Below are positions 1 through 9,035 of a stretch of DNA of 40,047 bases, in pieces. Each line of letters opens with the position of its first letter. Position 1 is the stretch's first letter. The position numbers and the translations under genes are program-made. The DNA is from Deltaproteobacteria bacterium. Lineage in GTDB: Bacteria > Desulfobacterota > Binatia > Binatales > Binataceae. The DNA is taken from the NCBI GenBank assembly GCA_021827495.1, contig JAKAVN010000015.1, positions 1-40,047 on the forward strand, read 5' to 3'. Under the pieces are notes generated by a model. It made no database searches. It had not been told where the DNA came from and worked only from the letters and a program-made list of their open reading frames with translations.

Positions 1-2
1 CG

Positions 3-1682
3 ACGATCACGATGGTTAACGCGGCGACGATCGCGACCGGCGCATATCCGGGCGGCACGGCGATTTTCGGCGACCGGATGTACCTGGCGCCGCGCCTGCG
101 CGCGATGAAGATCGCGCTTTCTCCGAACGACCCGTGGGCGACCCGTACCGTCGACCTCGAGGATTCGATCCTGCTCGCCGCGCTCAACGGGCCAAAGGCA
201 TTCAACGGCGCCCTGCTCGGCTTCGAGGCGCTGGGGCAGCAGGTCCGGCGCGCGGGCGGTTACGCCGCGATAGTTGGCAAGCGCGGGCCGACCTTCATGT
301 TCGACGACAGCGTGAGCGGTGACCCTGCGCCGGGCGCGCCGATCGGCGGGGGAAATTACCTTTTCGTCAGTGACGACCTCGTCGCGCCGGCCTCGATTAA
401 GGGCCAGCTCGCACCGCCGCCGCCCGAGCCGGCGACGGAGGAAGTCTTGCTCGGGATGCGCGACGCCTATTTCGCGCGAGTCGTGGCCGAGCGCGCGCTG
501 CCGCAGGCCAGAGCCGCGGCGCTCGGCGGGCATCCGGCACTGGTGGTTTTTTGGCAGCACAACCCCGACCTGACGCAGCATCGCCGCGGCCTCGGCACGC
601 AGGCCGGCCTCGACGCGCTCAAGCTGTGCGATGCGAACCTCGCCAGCGTCCGCCACGCGATCGCGGTGCTTGGGATCGCCGACCGTACTGATTTGATGGT
701 CGTGTCGGACCACGGCTTTGCGACGATCCGCGCGCGCGTGCCGTTGGCGCAATTGCTGATTGCGGCGGGACTCAAAAAGTCGGCCACCAGCGACGACGTA
801 ATCGTGGCCGCCAACGGCGGCACCGATCTGGTTTATCTCTCGCACACGGCGTTCCCGACGATGGAAGCGCAGCGCGCGATCCTGCAAAAAATGGCCGACT
901 TCGCCGAATCACAGCCCTGGGCGGGGCCATTGTTCACCCGCAGCGTGGGCCAGGAGCGCGCGCGCGCCGGCTCGCCGACGGGCCCCCCCGGCCCGAATAT
1001 TGAATCGCCCGCCGGCCAGGGACTCGGCTGGATCAAAGGGACATTCAGCCTCGAGGTCGCCGGGCTGATCGATCGCAACAGCTATTTCGACGCGCCCGAC
1101 CTGGTGGTCTCGTTCCGCGAGCTGCCCGACGCCGATAATCGCGGGCTCACCGGCCCCCACAATCCGGCTTACGTCATCGGCGTGCATGGCGAGCGGAATA
1201 GCGGCGACGCCAACCATTCCGATCCGCTGGTCGTGCCGGTCAAAGGCTTGGTCTACGCCGATACCGGCGGCGCAAAGGGATATACGACCGGGATGGGGAT
1301 ACATGCGGCGGCGGGCGCCCGCGAGCTGCATAACTTCTGCGCGGCGGTCGGCCCCGATTTCCGCCGCCACTTCGTCGATCGATATCCGAGCGGCAATATC
1401 GACGCGCGGGTGACGATCGCGCTGGCGCTGGGTCTGGCGCCGGATTACGCGGGTAAGGACGGGCCGCGGCTTTCGTATGCCGGCCGTCCGCTCGACGAGG
1501 CGCTGGCCGGTCATCAACTCAAGGCCACGGCGAATGAATCCCGGCTTAGGGTCAGCCGCAAGCTGTCCACGATGGAGGCCACCACGACGCTACGGTTCTC
1601 AGTATTGCGCGCCGGGCCGCGCCGATGGTCCTATCTCGACGGCGCCGAGTTCGAGCGGACGACGCTCAAGAAGTTAAAGTGA
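3..1682 (+). CDS. Alkaline phosphatase superfamily phosphodiesterase (5'-truncated)
   Basis: This gene resembles type I phosphodiesterase/nucleotide pyrophosphatase proteins, metal-dependent hydrolases of phosphate mono- or diesters. The frame is open to the left window edge, and the first visible residues already run into a TGAYPGGT-like stretch that is internal in the family, so the true start lies outside. Visible motifs are HNPDLTQH (the D-P-D...H metal ligands), VVSDHGF (the second D-H metal pair) and a late HGERNSGDANHSDP segment with further candidate ligands. About 560 codons are present. The stop overlaps the convergent MFS gene's 3' end by 17 bases. The substrate cannot be told from sequence. 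The family call is fairly safe. Confidence 0.75.
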   Translation, partial: TITMVNAATIATGAYPGGTAIFGDRMYLAPRLRAMKIALSPNDPWATRTVDLEDSILLAALNGPKAFNGALLGFEALGQQVRRAGGYAAIVGKRGPTFMFDDSVSGDPAPGAPIGGGNYLFVSDDLVAPASIKGQLAPPPPEPATEEVLLGMRDAYFARVVAERALPQARAAALGGHPALVVFWQHNPDLTQHRRGLGTQAGLDALKLCDANLASVRHAIAVLGIADRTDLMVVSDHGFATIRARVPLAQLLIAAGLKKSATSDDVIVAANGGTDLVYLSHTAFPTMEAQRAILQKMADFAESQPWAGPLFTRSVGQERARAGSPTGPPGPNIESPAGQGLGWIKGTFSLEVAGLIDRNSYFDAPDLVVSFRELPDADNRGLTGPHNPAYVIGVHGERNSGDANHSDPLVVPVKGLVYADTGGAKGYTTGMGIHAAAGARELHNFCAAVGPDFRRHFVDRYPSGNIDARVTIALALGLAPDYAGKDGPRLSYAGRPLDEALAGHQLKATANESRLRVSRKLSTMEATTTLRFSVLRAGPRRWSYLDGAEFERTTLKKLK

Positions 1683-3000
1683 GGCGCGTCGGAGGCGCGG
1701 TTTGCCGCGTGAGGTCCTCGTCGAGCCGGGTGAGCACGCGCCCGCGCGTCTCGGGGATCAGCCAAATCAGTATCGCGCCCGCCGCCGAGAATACCGCGCC
1801 GATCGACAGCGCCGCGCCGAAGCCGATCGAGCGGCTCAGCACCGCAATCACCATCGGGGTGAAGAACTGCAAGCCGCGGGTCACGTTGAGCAGCATTCCG
1901 AGCGCCGAGTTGCGCACCTTGGTCGGCAACAGCTCCGAGACGATTGGCCCTATGCCCGACCAGACTCCGGTACCGACTCCGGCAAACACCATCGCGCCCG
2001 CGATCAGCCCCGGCACGCCGGCCGCCCAAGGCCACAGGATGGTCGGCGGCAAGAGCCCCATCGCCAGCATCGCGGCGAAGGCCGAGAACACCGGACGGCG
2101 GCCGAAGCGGTCGGCGAGCAGGCCGAAGCTCGCGTAGCCGGCCACCGCGCCCACCTGCATCCCCATCATGAGGCGGCTCGCCGCGCGGTCGCCCAGGTGG
2201 CGCGTCAGTTTCAGATAACCCGGCATCCAACTGTAGGTGAACCAGTAGGCTTCCGAGTTCACCCAGATCACCACAAACAGGAGCAGCATGATGCCGGCGT
2301 AAGGCCTGAGCGCGCGCAGCTCTGCGCGCGTCAGCCATTCGCCGCCGCCGCCCATCCGGCGCCGCCAGACATCGCTCTCCGGAAGCCATCGCCATACCGC
2401 GATCGCCACCAGAAGCGCGGGCAGCGACGAGAGCGCGAACGTCGCGCGCCATCCGATCGCCGGCGTGACGTAGCCGGCCAGGAACGCGGCGATGAACACG
2501 CCCAGCGGCGCTCCGACTTGCACGTAGGCGGCATAGCGCGCGCGCCGGTTGGGCGGCACGGTCTCGGCGACCAGGCTCTGGCCGGCGGCCCACTCTCCGC
2601 CGATTCCGATCCCGGTGAGCGAGCGGAAGATCAGCAGGTGCGTCAGGTTGAGACTGGCCGCGCACAGCAGCGTGCCGAAGCCGTAGAGGAGCACGGTCGA
2701 GATGATGGTGGGGCGGCGGCCAAAGCGGTCGCCGATGAAGCCGAACAAGAGCCCGCCCAGCGCCGTCATCAGCAGCGACAGACCCAGCGCAAAGGAGGCT
2801 TCGAGCCTGCCCAGGTGTAGGTCGCGCGCGATCGGCACCATCAGGAACGAGTAGAGGATGAGGTCGTAGAAGTCGAAGATCCAGGCGAAGAAGCACAGCG
2901 TGACGATCCGGTAATGCGGCCAGCCCATCGGCTGCTCGCTCAGCAGCGCGGCGGCGGCGGGCGCCGCCGCCGCCGGAGTGTTCGCATCCGCCCCGCTCAT
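1666..3000 (-). CDS. MFS transporter
   Basis: A major facilitator superfamily permease of 444 residues, expected in the inner membrane with 12 helices. The diagnostic loop motif GDRFGRRPT follows TM2, its pseudo-repeat ADRFGRRPVF sits in the second half, and a PETRGR motif follows the last helix, as in sugar- and organic-acid-type symporters. The N-terminal FDFYDLILYSF segment is like the sialate/aromatic-acid symporter groups, so an organic anion substrate is possible but not proven. I chose the ATG at 3000 because an AAGGGG ribosome binding site lies 6 bases upstream. A GTG 30 bases earlier has no such site. The gene is divergent from sppA and convergent with the phosphodiesterase. Confidence 0.8.
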   Translation of the reverse strand: MSGADANTPAAAAPAAAALLSEQPMGWPHYRIVTLCFFAWIFDFYDLILYSFLMVPIARDLHLGRLEASFALGLSLLMTALGGLLFGFIGDRFGRRPTIISTVLLYGFGTLLCAASLNLTHLLIFRSLTGIGIGGEWAAGQSLVAETVPPNRRARYAAYVQVGAPLGVFIAAFLAGYVTPAIGWRATFALSSLPALLVAIAVWRWLPESDVWRRRMGGGGEWLTRAELRALRPYAGIMLLLFVVIWVNSEAYWFTYSWMPGYLKLTRHLGDRAASRLMMGMQVGAVAGYASFGLLADRFGRRPVFSAFAAMLAMGLLPPTILWPWAAGVPGLIAGAMVFAGVGTGVWSGIGPIVSELLPTKVRNSALGMLLNVTRGLQFFTPMVIAVLSRSIGFGAALSIGAVFSAAGAILIWLIPETRGRVLTRLDEDLTRQTAPPTRLTLTS

Positions 3001-3177
3001 CGCGCCCCTTGGCGCGCCGCACTTGCACACTGCGTAAGCTCTTGCCTCACTGTTAGCCGCTACTGGTCCCCACCGCGACGTTGTGGTTGGCTATCATTGG
3101 GGTTTGGCTCGCCGGTTTTCAAGAGCCCGCGCCGGCTTTTGGGGCGCGCGCCCCGGCGCAAGATGAGGAGGTACGGA

Positions 3178-4953
3178 ATGATCAAACGGACGCTGCGATG
3201 GCTGGTGCGGATGATCGTGATCCTGATCGTATTGGGCATCACCATCCACATTGTCGATTGGTGGTCGCATCGCGTCGCCCCCGGCTCGGTGCTCGTGCTG
3301 TCGCTCAAGGGTCCGCTAATCGAACGCGGCACCGACGGTTTCCGCGGATTGGTCGCCCAGGACCAGACCCCACTCAACGTGGCACGCCGCGCGCTGCACG
3401 AGGCGGCCGCCGACCCGCGCATCGTGGGATTGGCGGTGCGCATCACCGACCCGCAGATGGAGTTTGCGCAGGCCCAGGAACTGATCCGGCTCATCCGGCA
3501 CTTCGCGGCCCATCACAAGTGGACCACCGCCTATCTCGAGACCGCGGGAGACTTCGGTTCGGGCAACCTGCCCTACCTGGTCGCGAGCGCGGCCAGCGAG
3601 GTCTCGATGATGCCCGAGGGCGAGATCAACGTGATGGGCGTGCGGGTGCAGGAGCTGTTCGCGCGCGGACTGCTCGACAAGGTGGGGATTCGGCCCAACT
3701 TCGCCGCGATCGGCAAGTACAAGAGTGCCGCCAACATCTTCACCGAGAAGAACTTCACCCCCGGCCAGCGTGAGGAGGACGACGCGCTGGCGGGCAATCT
3801 CTTCAATCAGATCGTCGACGAGGCCGCGCGCGAGCGCCATCTCGAACCCGCGCAAATCCGCGCGCTTATCGATCAGGCGCCGCTGAGCGCCCAGGCCGGG
3901 CTCAAGGCGCATTTGATCGACCGGCTCGAGTACGGCGACCAGTTCACCGACCGCGTCAAGGATTACCACAACCACAGCCACTCGCTCATCGATTACACGC
4001 ATTACGAGCAGGTCCCGCTGCTGCCGCACTTGGGCCACCGCGACCGGATTGCGGTGATTTACGCCGACGGCGCAATCGAGCGCGGGCAGGGCGGATTCGA
4101 TCCGCTGCTTTCGCCCGGCGGCAGCGCGATCGGCTCGGACGATATGGTCGACGCGCTGGAGCAGGCGCGCGATGACGATTCGGTGCGCGCCGTGGTCCTG
4201 CGCATCAACTCGCCCGGCGGCTCGGTCATCGCTTCGGAGCTAATCCGGCGCGCGGCTGAACTGCTGGCCAAAAAGAAGCCGCTGGTGGTCAGCATGTCAG
4301 GCTACGCGGCCTCGGGCGGCTACTGGATCGCGATGCCGGCGGCGAAGATCTTCGCCGATCCCGCGACCATCACGGGCTCGATCGGCGTGCTCGGCGGCAA
4401 GTTCAATATTGCGCCGCTGATGGACTCGATCGGCGTCAACAGCGGCACCATCGCGCACGGCGCCAACGCCGCGATGTTCGACGCCTTCGGCGATTTCACG
4501 CCCGCCCAGCAGCAGCAGTTCCGCGACCAGATCCTGGGCGAGACCTACCAGCATTTCGTGAGCCTGGTGGCGCATGGGCGCGGATTGACTCCGGCGCGCG
4601 TCGACCAAATCGCCCAGGGCCGCGTATGGACCGGCGAGCAAGCGATCAAACTCAAACTGGTCGACGCTATGGGCGGGCTCGGCGCGGCGCTCAAGGCCGC
4701 CAGGGAGCTGGCCAAGGTTCCAAAGGACACCAAGCTCGGGATTCTCGAACTGCCGGCGCCGCCGAGCCTGCTGAGCAGCCTGATGAAGGGCAAAGTGGCG
4801 GCGGGCGGCGCGCTCGGAATTCGCGTTGCGGCGCAATTGCGCACCTTGCTGTGGATGTTCGACGCGGCCGGCGGCGCGGCCGGCGGCGCGGCCGGCGGCG
4901 CGGGCGGCGGATGGCTTCGGGCTGTGCTCTGCCCGGTGACGCCGGTGATCTGA
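3178..4953 (+). CDS. sppA: Signal peptide peptidase SppA, 67K type
   Basis: A membrane-anchored serine protease that clears cleaved signal peptides (family knowledge from E. coli SppA). The protein has 591 residues and a single N-terminal membrane helix (about residues 9-26), followed by two tandem ClpP/crotonase-like domains as in the long 67K form. The predicted catalytic lysine is K182 in [10 protein letters not shown] (N-terminal domain). The nucleophile is S379 in AASGGYW (C-terminal domain). The domain order and both residues match the long family. The ATG is chosen because a perfect AGGAGG lies a few bases upstream; longer readings have no binding site. The C-terminus ends in an alanine/glycine-rich tail encoded by a 12-bp tandem repeat. 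Confidence 0.9.
   Translation: MIKRTLRWLVRMIVILIVLGITIHIVDWWSHRVAPGSVLVLSLKGPLIERGTDGFRGLVAQDQTPLNVARRALHEAAADPRIVGLAVRITDPQMEFAQAQELIRLIRHFAAHHKWTTAYLETAGDFGSGNLPYLVASAASEVSMMPEGEINVMGVRVQELFARGLLDKVGIRPNFAAIGKYKSAANIFTEKNFTPGQREEDDALAGNLFNQIVDEAARERHLEPAQIRALIDQAPLSAQAGLKAHLIDRLEYGDQFTDRVKDYHNHSHSLIDYTHYEQVPLLPHLGHRDRIAVIYADGAIERGQGGFDPLLSPGGSAIGSDDMVDALEQARDDDSVRAVVLRINSPGGSVIASELIRRAAELLAKKKPLVVSMSGYAASGGYWIAMPAAKIFADPATITGSIGVLGGKFNIAPLMDSIGVNSGTIAHGANAAMFDAFGDFTPAQQQQFRDQILGETYQHFVSLVAHGRGLTPARVDQIAQGRVWTGEQAIKLKLVDAMGGLGAALKAARELAKVPKDTKLGILELPAPPSLLSSLMKGKVAAGGALGIRVAAQLRTLLWMFDAAGGAAGGAAGGAGGGWLRAVLCPVTPVI
4864..4899 (+). repeat. 12-bp tandem repeat, three perfect copies
   Basis: Three identical copies of GCGGCCGGCGGC lie head to tail inside the 3' end of sppA, followed by a partial degenerate copy. 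They are in frame and encode repeated Ala-Ala-Gly-Gly. Because the unit is a multiple of three, copy-number change would lengthen or shorten the tail without breaking the gene. Confidence 0.8.
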
Positions 4954-5093
4954 GCGCGCGGCGGCGAGCGCACGGGCGTGGGTTCCATTTCGCGCACCGT
5001 GCCGCGATGGCATTATTCTGACTGATGCGCTTGCGCCTTTGGCTCACGCGCCGAGGGTGCATAGCGGAGATGCACGAAGTCGGAGGACCCGCC

Positions 5094-5510
5094 ATGGACA
5101 CGCAGCTTGAAGGATTCCTCAACACGTTGGGCGAGGCCGAGCGCGCCGGCGGCCGCGTCCTGCACGAACTCACCGCCGAGGCCCGCGCGCTCGAGCTTCG
5201 CGAGTTGCTCAAGAAGGCTGGCCACGACGAGGGCTACTACGCCGGCGAGCTGTCCGCCCACGTTCGCCGCTTGGGCGGCATCGCTTCCAACAAGACCGGC
5301 GACTTCGTCGAGAAGGTGCGCGCGGTGGGCGGCTTCCGCGCCAAGCTCGAGTTGCTCAATCGCGGCCAGCGCTGGGTGATCCGCAAGATCGAGGAGCAGA
5401 TCCCCACCATCGCAGACCCCGAGCTGCGCGCCTTTCTCTCGGTGATGGCCAAGGGCCATCACGTCAATATCGGCGCCCTCGAAGAGGCGCTGAAGGAAGG
5501 GCTGCTCTGA
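5094..5510 (+). CDS. Small helical protein, possible DUF6306/ferritin-like family
   Basis: A 138-residue, soluble, almost entirely helical protein with no signal peptide. The N-terminal FLNTLGEAERAGGRVL segment and the later E/H-rich helices (HDEGYYAGEL, MAKGHHVNI) resemble the DUF6306 group of ferritin-like four-helix proteins, where Glu and His residues could bind metal. The match is from memory of the family's look and is not certain. The start at 5094 is preceded by GGAGG with 7 bases of spacing. Another in-frame ATG at 5070 has its GGAG directly abutting and is less likely. The gene stands alone after sppA, with a decayed stretch downstream. I do not assign a function. Confidence 0.6.
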   Translation: MDTQLEGFLNTLGEAERAGGRVLHELTAEARALELRELLKKAGHDEGYYAGELSAHVRRLGGIASNKTGDFVEKVRAVGGFRAKLELLNRGQRWVIRKIEEQIPTIADPELRAFLSVMAKGHHVNIGALEEALKEGLL

Positions 5511-5516
5511 GTTTTT

Positions 5517-5741
5517 GCGCGCGCGCCGGCATTGCTATCTCGCTGGCCGTGTTTGCGATGCTGGCGGCCGCGCAGACGGGCGCCGCCGCCGACGCACTCA
5601 AACCACGGACTTTGACCTGGAACGCGGCGGATGCTGTGAGTGGGCGGTGCGCAACAAGGATGACGCCGGCTTCACCACGACGCTGCTCGATGACCTGGCC
5701 ACGTGCGCCCGGGTCGATCTAACGCGCGGCTACGCGACCGC
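5517..5741 (+). pseudogene. Possible remnant of a secreted small protein (frameshifted)
   Basis: No intact gene is visible in this 230-base gap. One frame reads like a Sec signal peptide (AGIAISLAVFAMLAAAQTG, then AAADALKPRTLTWNAADA) and stops making sense near base 5635. From about 5632 another frame carries a protein-like run (CEWAVRNKDDAGFTTTLLDD) that continues to the CoA-transferase stop. The two halves would join with one frame change. No good start codon with a binding site is evident. It could be a decayed gene, a sequencing error or chance, so confidence is low. Confidence 0.25.
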
Positions 5742-7016
5742 TCAGCCCTGCTGCCGTTCGATCACCACGTTGCCGGCGGCCACCTTGGCTTCGTCGGCCG
5801 CTGCGCCGCGCAGCAACACGCCTTCGGCATAAAGCGCGGCGATCTGGTTGTCCGGCAGCGCCAGCATCTCGCGCAGCACCTCCTCGTTGCTTTCGCCGAG
5901 GCGCGCGGCCTTGACGTTGACGCGGTCAGGCCAGTCGGAGAATTTGACCGGCATCCCGGGCACGTCGAACTCGCCGAGCGCCTTGTCGTGCACGCGCCGG
6001 ATGCTCTTGCGCTCGCGCAGGTGCGGATGCTCCATCGCCTCTTCGAGCTTGAGCACGGGGGCGCATGGCACGCGCTCGCGGTCGAGCACGGCGATGGCCG
6101 AGTCGCGGTCGGGGAAGGTCGCGAGCCACGCCTCGATCAGCTCGCGCAGCGCCGGGTTGTTTTTGACCCTGTGCCCGTTGGTCGAGAAGCGTTCGTCTTG
6201 CAGCAGGTCGGGCTTGCCCATCGCACGCGCCAGGCGCGGCATCTCGTGCTGCTGGGCGATCAGCATGATATAGCCGCCGTTGACCTTGTAGACGCCGCAC
6301 GGGCTGCCCGCAGGATGCATCGAGCCGGTGCGCTTGGGATGGTAGCGGCCGGGGCGCAGCGAGAGCACCGGAACGAACAACTCGTGCATATGGAAGTAGG
6401 TGTCCATCAGCGAAGCGTCGATGTACTGGCCTTTGCCGGTGCGTTCGCGCGAGAGCAGCGCGAAGCCCACCGCCATCGCCGCCGCCACGCCGGTGGAGAT
6501 GTCGCCGATCGCCATCGCGGGCACGATCGGCGCGCGGTCGGATTCGCCAAGCTGGTCGGTGATGCCGGCCAGCGCCGAGCCGATATAGTCGTAGCCGGGG
6601 CGGCGGCTGAGCGGCCCGCTCTGCCCGGCGGCCGAGATCGAGCACATCACGATGCGCGGATTGATTTTCGCCAGCGCCGCGTAGCCGAAGCCCATGTCGG
6701 CGATCACGCCGGGCGCGAAGTTCTCCACCACCACGTCGATCTTCGGGATCATCGCGAGCAGCAATTCCGTGCCGCGCGGCTTGCGCAGATCGACCGCCAG
6801 GCTGCGCTTGGAGTGGTTGTGCTGGAAGTAGTAGCTGCTCATGCCATCCTTGACGATCCCGAGCTGGCGCACATGGTCGCCATCGAGCGAGCGCTCGACC
6901 TTGATCACGTCGGCGCCCAACTCGCCCAGGATGCGCGTGCAGGTCGGACCCGCCACGTAGTGGGTGAAATCGAGGACGTGGAAACCCTCGAGCATCTGCG
7001 GCTGCTGCTGTGCCAT
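5742..7016 (-). CDS. Family III CoA-transferase (CaiB/BaiF)
   Basis: A 424-residue cytosolic enzyme moving CoA between acyl-CoA and a free carboxylic acid. The N-terminal VLDFTHYVAGPTCTR segment, VENFAPGV and INPRIVMCSIS are family signatures. D172 in IGDISTG corresponds to the aspartate that forms the acyl anhydride in formyl-CoA transferase. The length is typical for the full family. A paralogue lies at 23397-24626 and shares the same motif order. The substrate is unknown; many such enzymes are named formyl-, carnitine- or succinyl-CoA transferase without proof. There is no adjacent acyl-CoA gene here, so context adds little. The gene is transcribed away from the Fur gene. Confidence 0.85.
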   Translation of the reverse strand: MAQQQPQMLEGFHVLDFTHYVAGPTCTRILGELGADVIKVERSLDGDHVRQLGIVKDGMSSYYFQHNHSKRSLAVDLRKPRGTELLLAMIPKIDVVVENFAPGVIADMGFGYAALAKINPRIVMCSISAAGQSGPLSRRPGYDYIGSALAGITDQLGESDRAPIVPAMAIGDISTGVAAAMAVGFALLSRERTGKGQYIDASLMDTYFHMHELFVPVLSLRPGRYHPKRTGSMHPAGSPCGVYKVNGGYIMLIAQQHEMPRLARAMGKPDLLQDERFSTNGHRVKNNPALRELIEAWLATFPDRDSAIAVLDRERVPCAPVLKLEEAMEHPHLRERKSIRRVHDKALGEFDVPGMPVKFSDWPDRVNVKAARLGESNEEVLREMLALPDNQIAALYAEGVLLRGAAADEAKVAAGNVVIERQQG

Positions 7017-7177
7017 GGTCGAATCCTCCGGCCTCGAAGCGTGCTTCGGCTGCGCGCGTCATTCATCGGACGCGCGGCCCCGAGCGCATGCTCGCGGCAT
7101 CATACAAAGCCTCGCCCAGCAATGTCCAAGGCAGGCACGCGCGGGGCGCCGCGTGCAGCCGGTTACGGCGGGGCCGT

Positions 7178-7675
7178 TCAGCGCCCGGCGCGCGCGCGGC
7201 ACTCGGGGCACAGCCCGTAGAGCTCCATCTTGTGATGGCTCAGAGTAACGCCGAGTTCGCGCGCGACCGACTGCTGGAGCTGCTCGATCGCCTCGTTCTC
7301 GAATTCGATAATGCGGCCGCAGCGCTCGCAGATGAAGTGGTCGTGATGATGGTCGCCGGCGACTTCGTAGCGCGCCTGGCCTTCGTCGAAGTGGCGCTCG
7401 TAGAGCAGGTCGCATTCCTTCAACAGGCGCAGGGTGCGGTAGATGGTCGCGTAGCCGACGTGCGGATTGACCTTCTTGACCTCGGCGTTAAGCTCCTCGG
7501 CGCTGATATGGCGGCCGAGCGCGAAGAAGACCCGCGCGATGTCGTCACGCTGGCCGGTCGACTTGAGCCCGCGCTCCTTAAGGCGCGCATGGAACTCCTC
7601 CATCCGCTGCTCAGCCTGGCCGTGCATGGAATTGTCCACTATCGTGCCGGCGGTGCCTTCCTCCAAACGTGGCAT
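7178..7675 (-). CDS. fur: Fur family transcriptional regulator
   Basis: A metal-sensing repressor of 165 residues. It has an N-terminal winged helix (about 25-95, with STGQRDDIARV and PHVGYATIYRTL recognition-helix features). The C-terminal metal-binding/dimerisation domain carries HHHDH (109-113), C116-x-x-C119, H148-H149 and C156-x-x-C159. The double CxxC pair is the structural zinc site of Fur/PerR/Zur proteins; which metal is sensed cannot be decided. The start is uncertain: neither the ATG at 7675 nor the in-frame ATG at 7627 has a clear binding site, so translation may be coupled to the small gene ending 18 bases upstream. The symbol is a family-level label. Confidence 0.85.
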   Translation of the reverse strand: MPRLEEGTAGTIVDNSMHGQAEQRMEEFHARLKERGLKSTGQRDDIARVFFALGRHISAEELNAEVKKVNPHVGYATIYRTLRLLKECDLLYERHFDEGQARYEVAGDHHHDHFICERCGRIIEFENEAIEQLQQSVARELGVTLSHHKMELYGLCPECRARAGR

Positions 7676-7693
7676 GGGGGAGCGCTGGGGAAC

Positions 7694-8035
7694 TCAGCCC
7701 GGCCCGACCTGCCCGGCCGGGCCGGGTTGGCCTGGTTGATCAGTTTGATCTTGTTGATCTTGCAACAGCCGCCGCGCGGCGGGTGAGAGATAGAGCGATT
7801 CGAGGTCACGCGTGCGCAGCGCCTCGAGCAGCACCTCGAGTTGCTCGGCCGGCGGCTGGGCGGAATCGATGATAACGAGGTCCTTCTCGCGCAAGCGGCA
7901 GGCGCCGCCGCGGGCGCGGTAGCCAACCTCGCGCAGCAGCCGCTCGCGCCGGACCCGCAATCCGACGCGCTCCGCCGCTTGGGCCAGTTCATCGACCAGG
8001 GATGCGATTCGCGCGCCGCCTCTTGGCTCGCCCAT
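7694..8035 (-). CDS. Conserved-looking small protein of unknown function
   Basis: A 113-residue protein that I do not recognise as a named family. The body (about 10-90) alternates charged helices and short strands: LRVRRERLLRE, GGACRLREKDLVIIDS and QLEVLLEALRTRDLESLYLSPAARRLL. This resembles short unnamed proteins found in several GC-rich phyla. The last 23 residues are low complexity, rich in Gln/Asp then Pro/Gly (QDQQDQTDQPGQPGPAG), and are encoded by repeated TTGATC-like units. It lies 18 bases upstream of the Fur gene on the same strand and is likely co-transcribed with it. It diverges from the stress protein gene. Confidence 0.55.
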   Translation of the reverse strand: MGEPRGGARIASLVDELAQAAERVGLRVRRERLLREVGYRARGGACRLREKDLVIIDSAQPPAEQLEVLLEALRTRDLESLYLSPAARRLLQDQQDQTDQPGQPGPAGQVGPG

Positions 8036-8103
8036 CTTAAAAAGCCCCTTGTGACAGCCCTATACGCGTGATATCGCGGGACTGTACGGCGCAGGCCAGG
8101 CCG

Positions 8104-8940
8104 ATGATCAAGCGCATTTTAGTCGGCATCGATACCTCCGAGCATTCCCGCGTGGCCCAGGCCTACGCCTTCGCGCTGGCGCGCCGCCTGGGCGCCACCC
8201 TCATCGGATTGCACGTCGTCGACATCGTCTCGATCGAGGGCTCCTTTTTTCATGATATCTCAGGCTCGCTCGGACTTGAACCCTACCTCGATTTCTCCTC
8301 CAGGATGCGCGAGGTGCTGACCGCGCGCGGGCGAGCGGTGGTCGACGAGTTCTGCGCGGCGGCGGCCCGCGAGAAGATCGCGGCCGCGCCGCTGATCGAC
8401 ATGGGCGTGGTGGCCAACCAGATCTGCGAGCGCGCCAAGGCCGCCGACCTGGTGGTGATCGGCCATCGCGGCGTCCACGAGCGCTTCTCGACCGGGCTGC
8501 TGGGCTCGACCGCCGAGAGCGTGGCGCGCAAGAGCCCGCGGCCGCTGTTCGTCTCGCCCAAGCACTTGCGCGAGATAAGGCGCCTGACGCTCGCCTACGA
8601 CGGCAGCGAACGGGCGTCCAAGGCGATGCACGCCGCGGCCGAATTCGCCACCGAGCTGGATGCGCCGCTCACGGTGATAACCGTCGCGCGCGACGCGCGG
8701 ATGGGCGAGCGGGTGCAGGGCGAGGCGCGCCACTATCTCGAGCCGTATGGCGTCAAGGCCTCGTTCAAGCTGCTAAGCGGCCACGCGCACGAGGAGATCG
8801 TGCGCTTCCTGGGCGAGAGCGAAACCGACCTGCTGTTCATCGGGGCCTACGGCCACAGCCGGATAATCGAGATGGTGCTGGGCTCGACCACCGAGTACGT
8901 GCTGCGCAACGCCCCCTGCCCGGTGTTTTTGTCGCGCTAG
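8104..8940 (+). CDS. Universal stress protein, tandem UspA domains
   Basis: A 278-residue cytosolic protein made of two Usp folds (about 1-150 and 158-278). Both domains keep the ATP-binding signature G-x2-G-x9-G-S/T: G120/G123/G134-S135 and G247/G250/G260-S261. This is therefore likely an ATP-binding tandem Usp rather than a non-binding form. I chose ATG 8104 because MIKRILVGIDTSEHS is the classic domain start. A GTG 36 bases upstream adds only unconserved residues. It is divergent from the small gene upstream of fur and convergent with the methyltransferase-nuclease gene. The exact stress role is unknown. Confidence 0.88.
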   Translation: MIKRILVGIDTSEHSRVAQAYAFALARRLGATLIGLHVVDIVSIEGSFFHDISGSLGLEPYLDFSSRMREVLTARGRAVVDEFCAAAAREKIAAAPLIDMGVVANQICERAKAADLVVIGHRGVHERFSTGLLGSTAESVARKSPRPLFVSPKHLREIRRLTLAYDGSERASKAMHAAAEFATELDAPLTVITVARDARMGERVQGEARHYLEPYGVKASFKLLSGHAHEEIVRFLGESETDLLFIGAYGHSRIIEMVLGSTTEYVLRNAPCPVFLSR

Positions 8941-9035
8941 TCCCTTTGCGGCGGGTTAATCGCGCGCGGGCGCGCGGGCTCAGAATCCGCGGATAGCCAG
9001 GACTTCGCGGGCCGTGGCGGCGGTCGCCGACCGCG

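Noticed and set aside
1631-3028. A 465-codon minus-strand frame over the MFS gene
   Set aside because: It overlaps the MFS gene in another frame; the MFS frame has all the family motifs and hydrophobic helices, while this one is arginine-rich.
5703-7220. A 505-codon plus-strand frame over the CoA-transferase
   Set aside because: It is antisense to a full-length family III CoA-transferase and full of His/Arg/Ala with no domain.
8941-9035. GC-palindromic stretch after the stress protein gene as a terminator
   Set aside because: The CGCGCG-rich palindrome has no following T run and such stretches are common in this genome.
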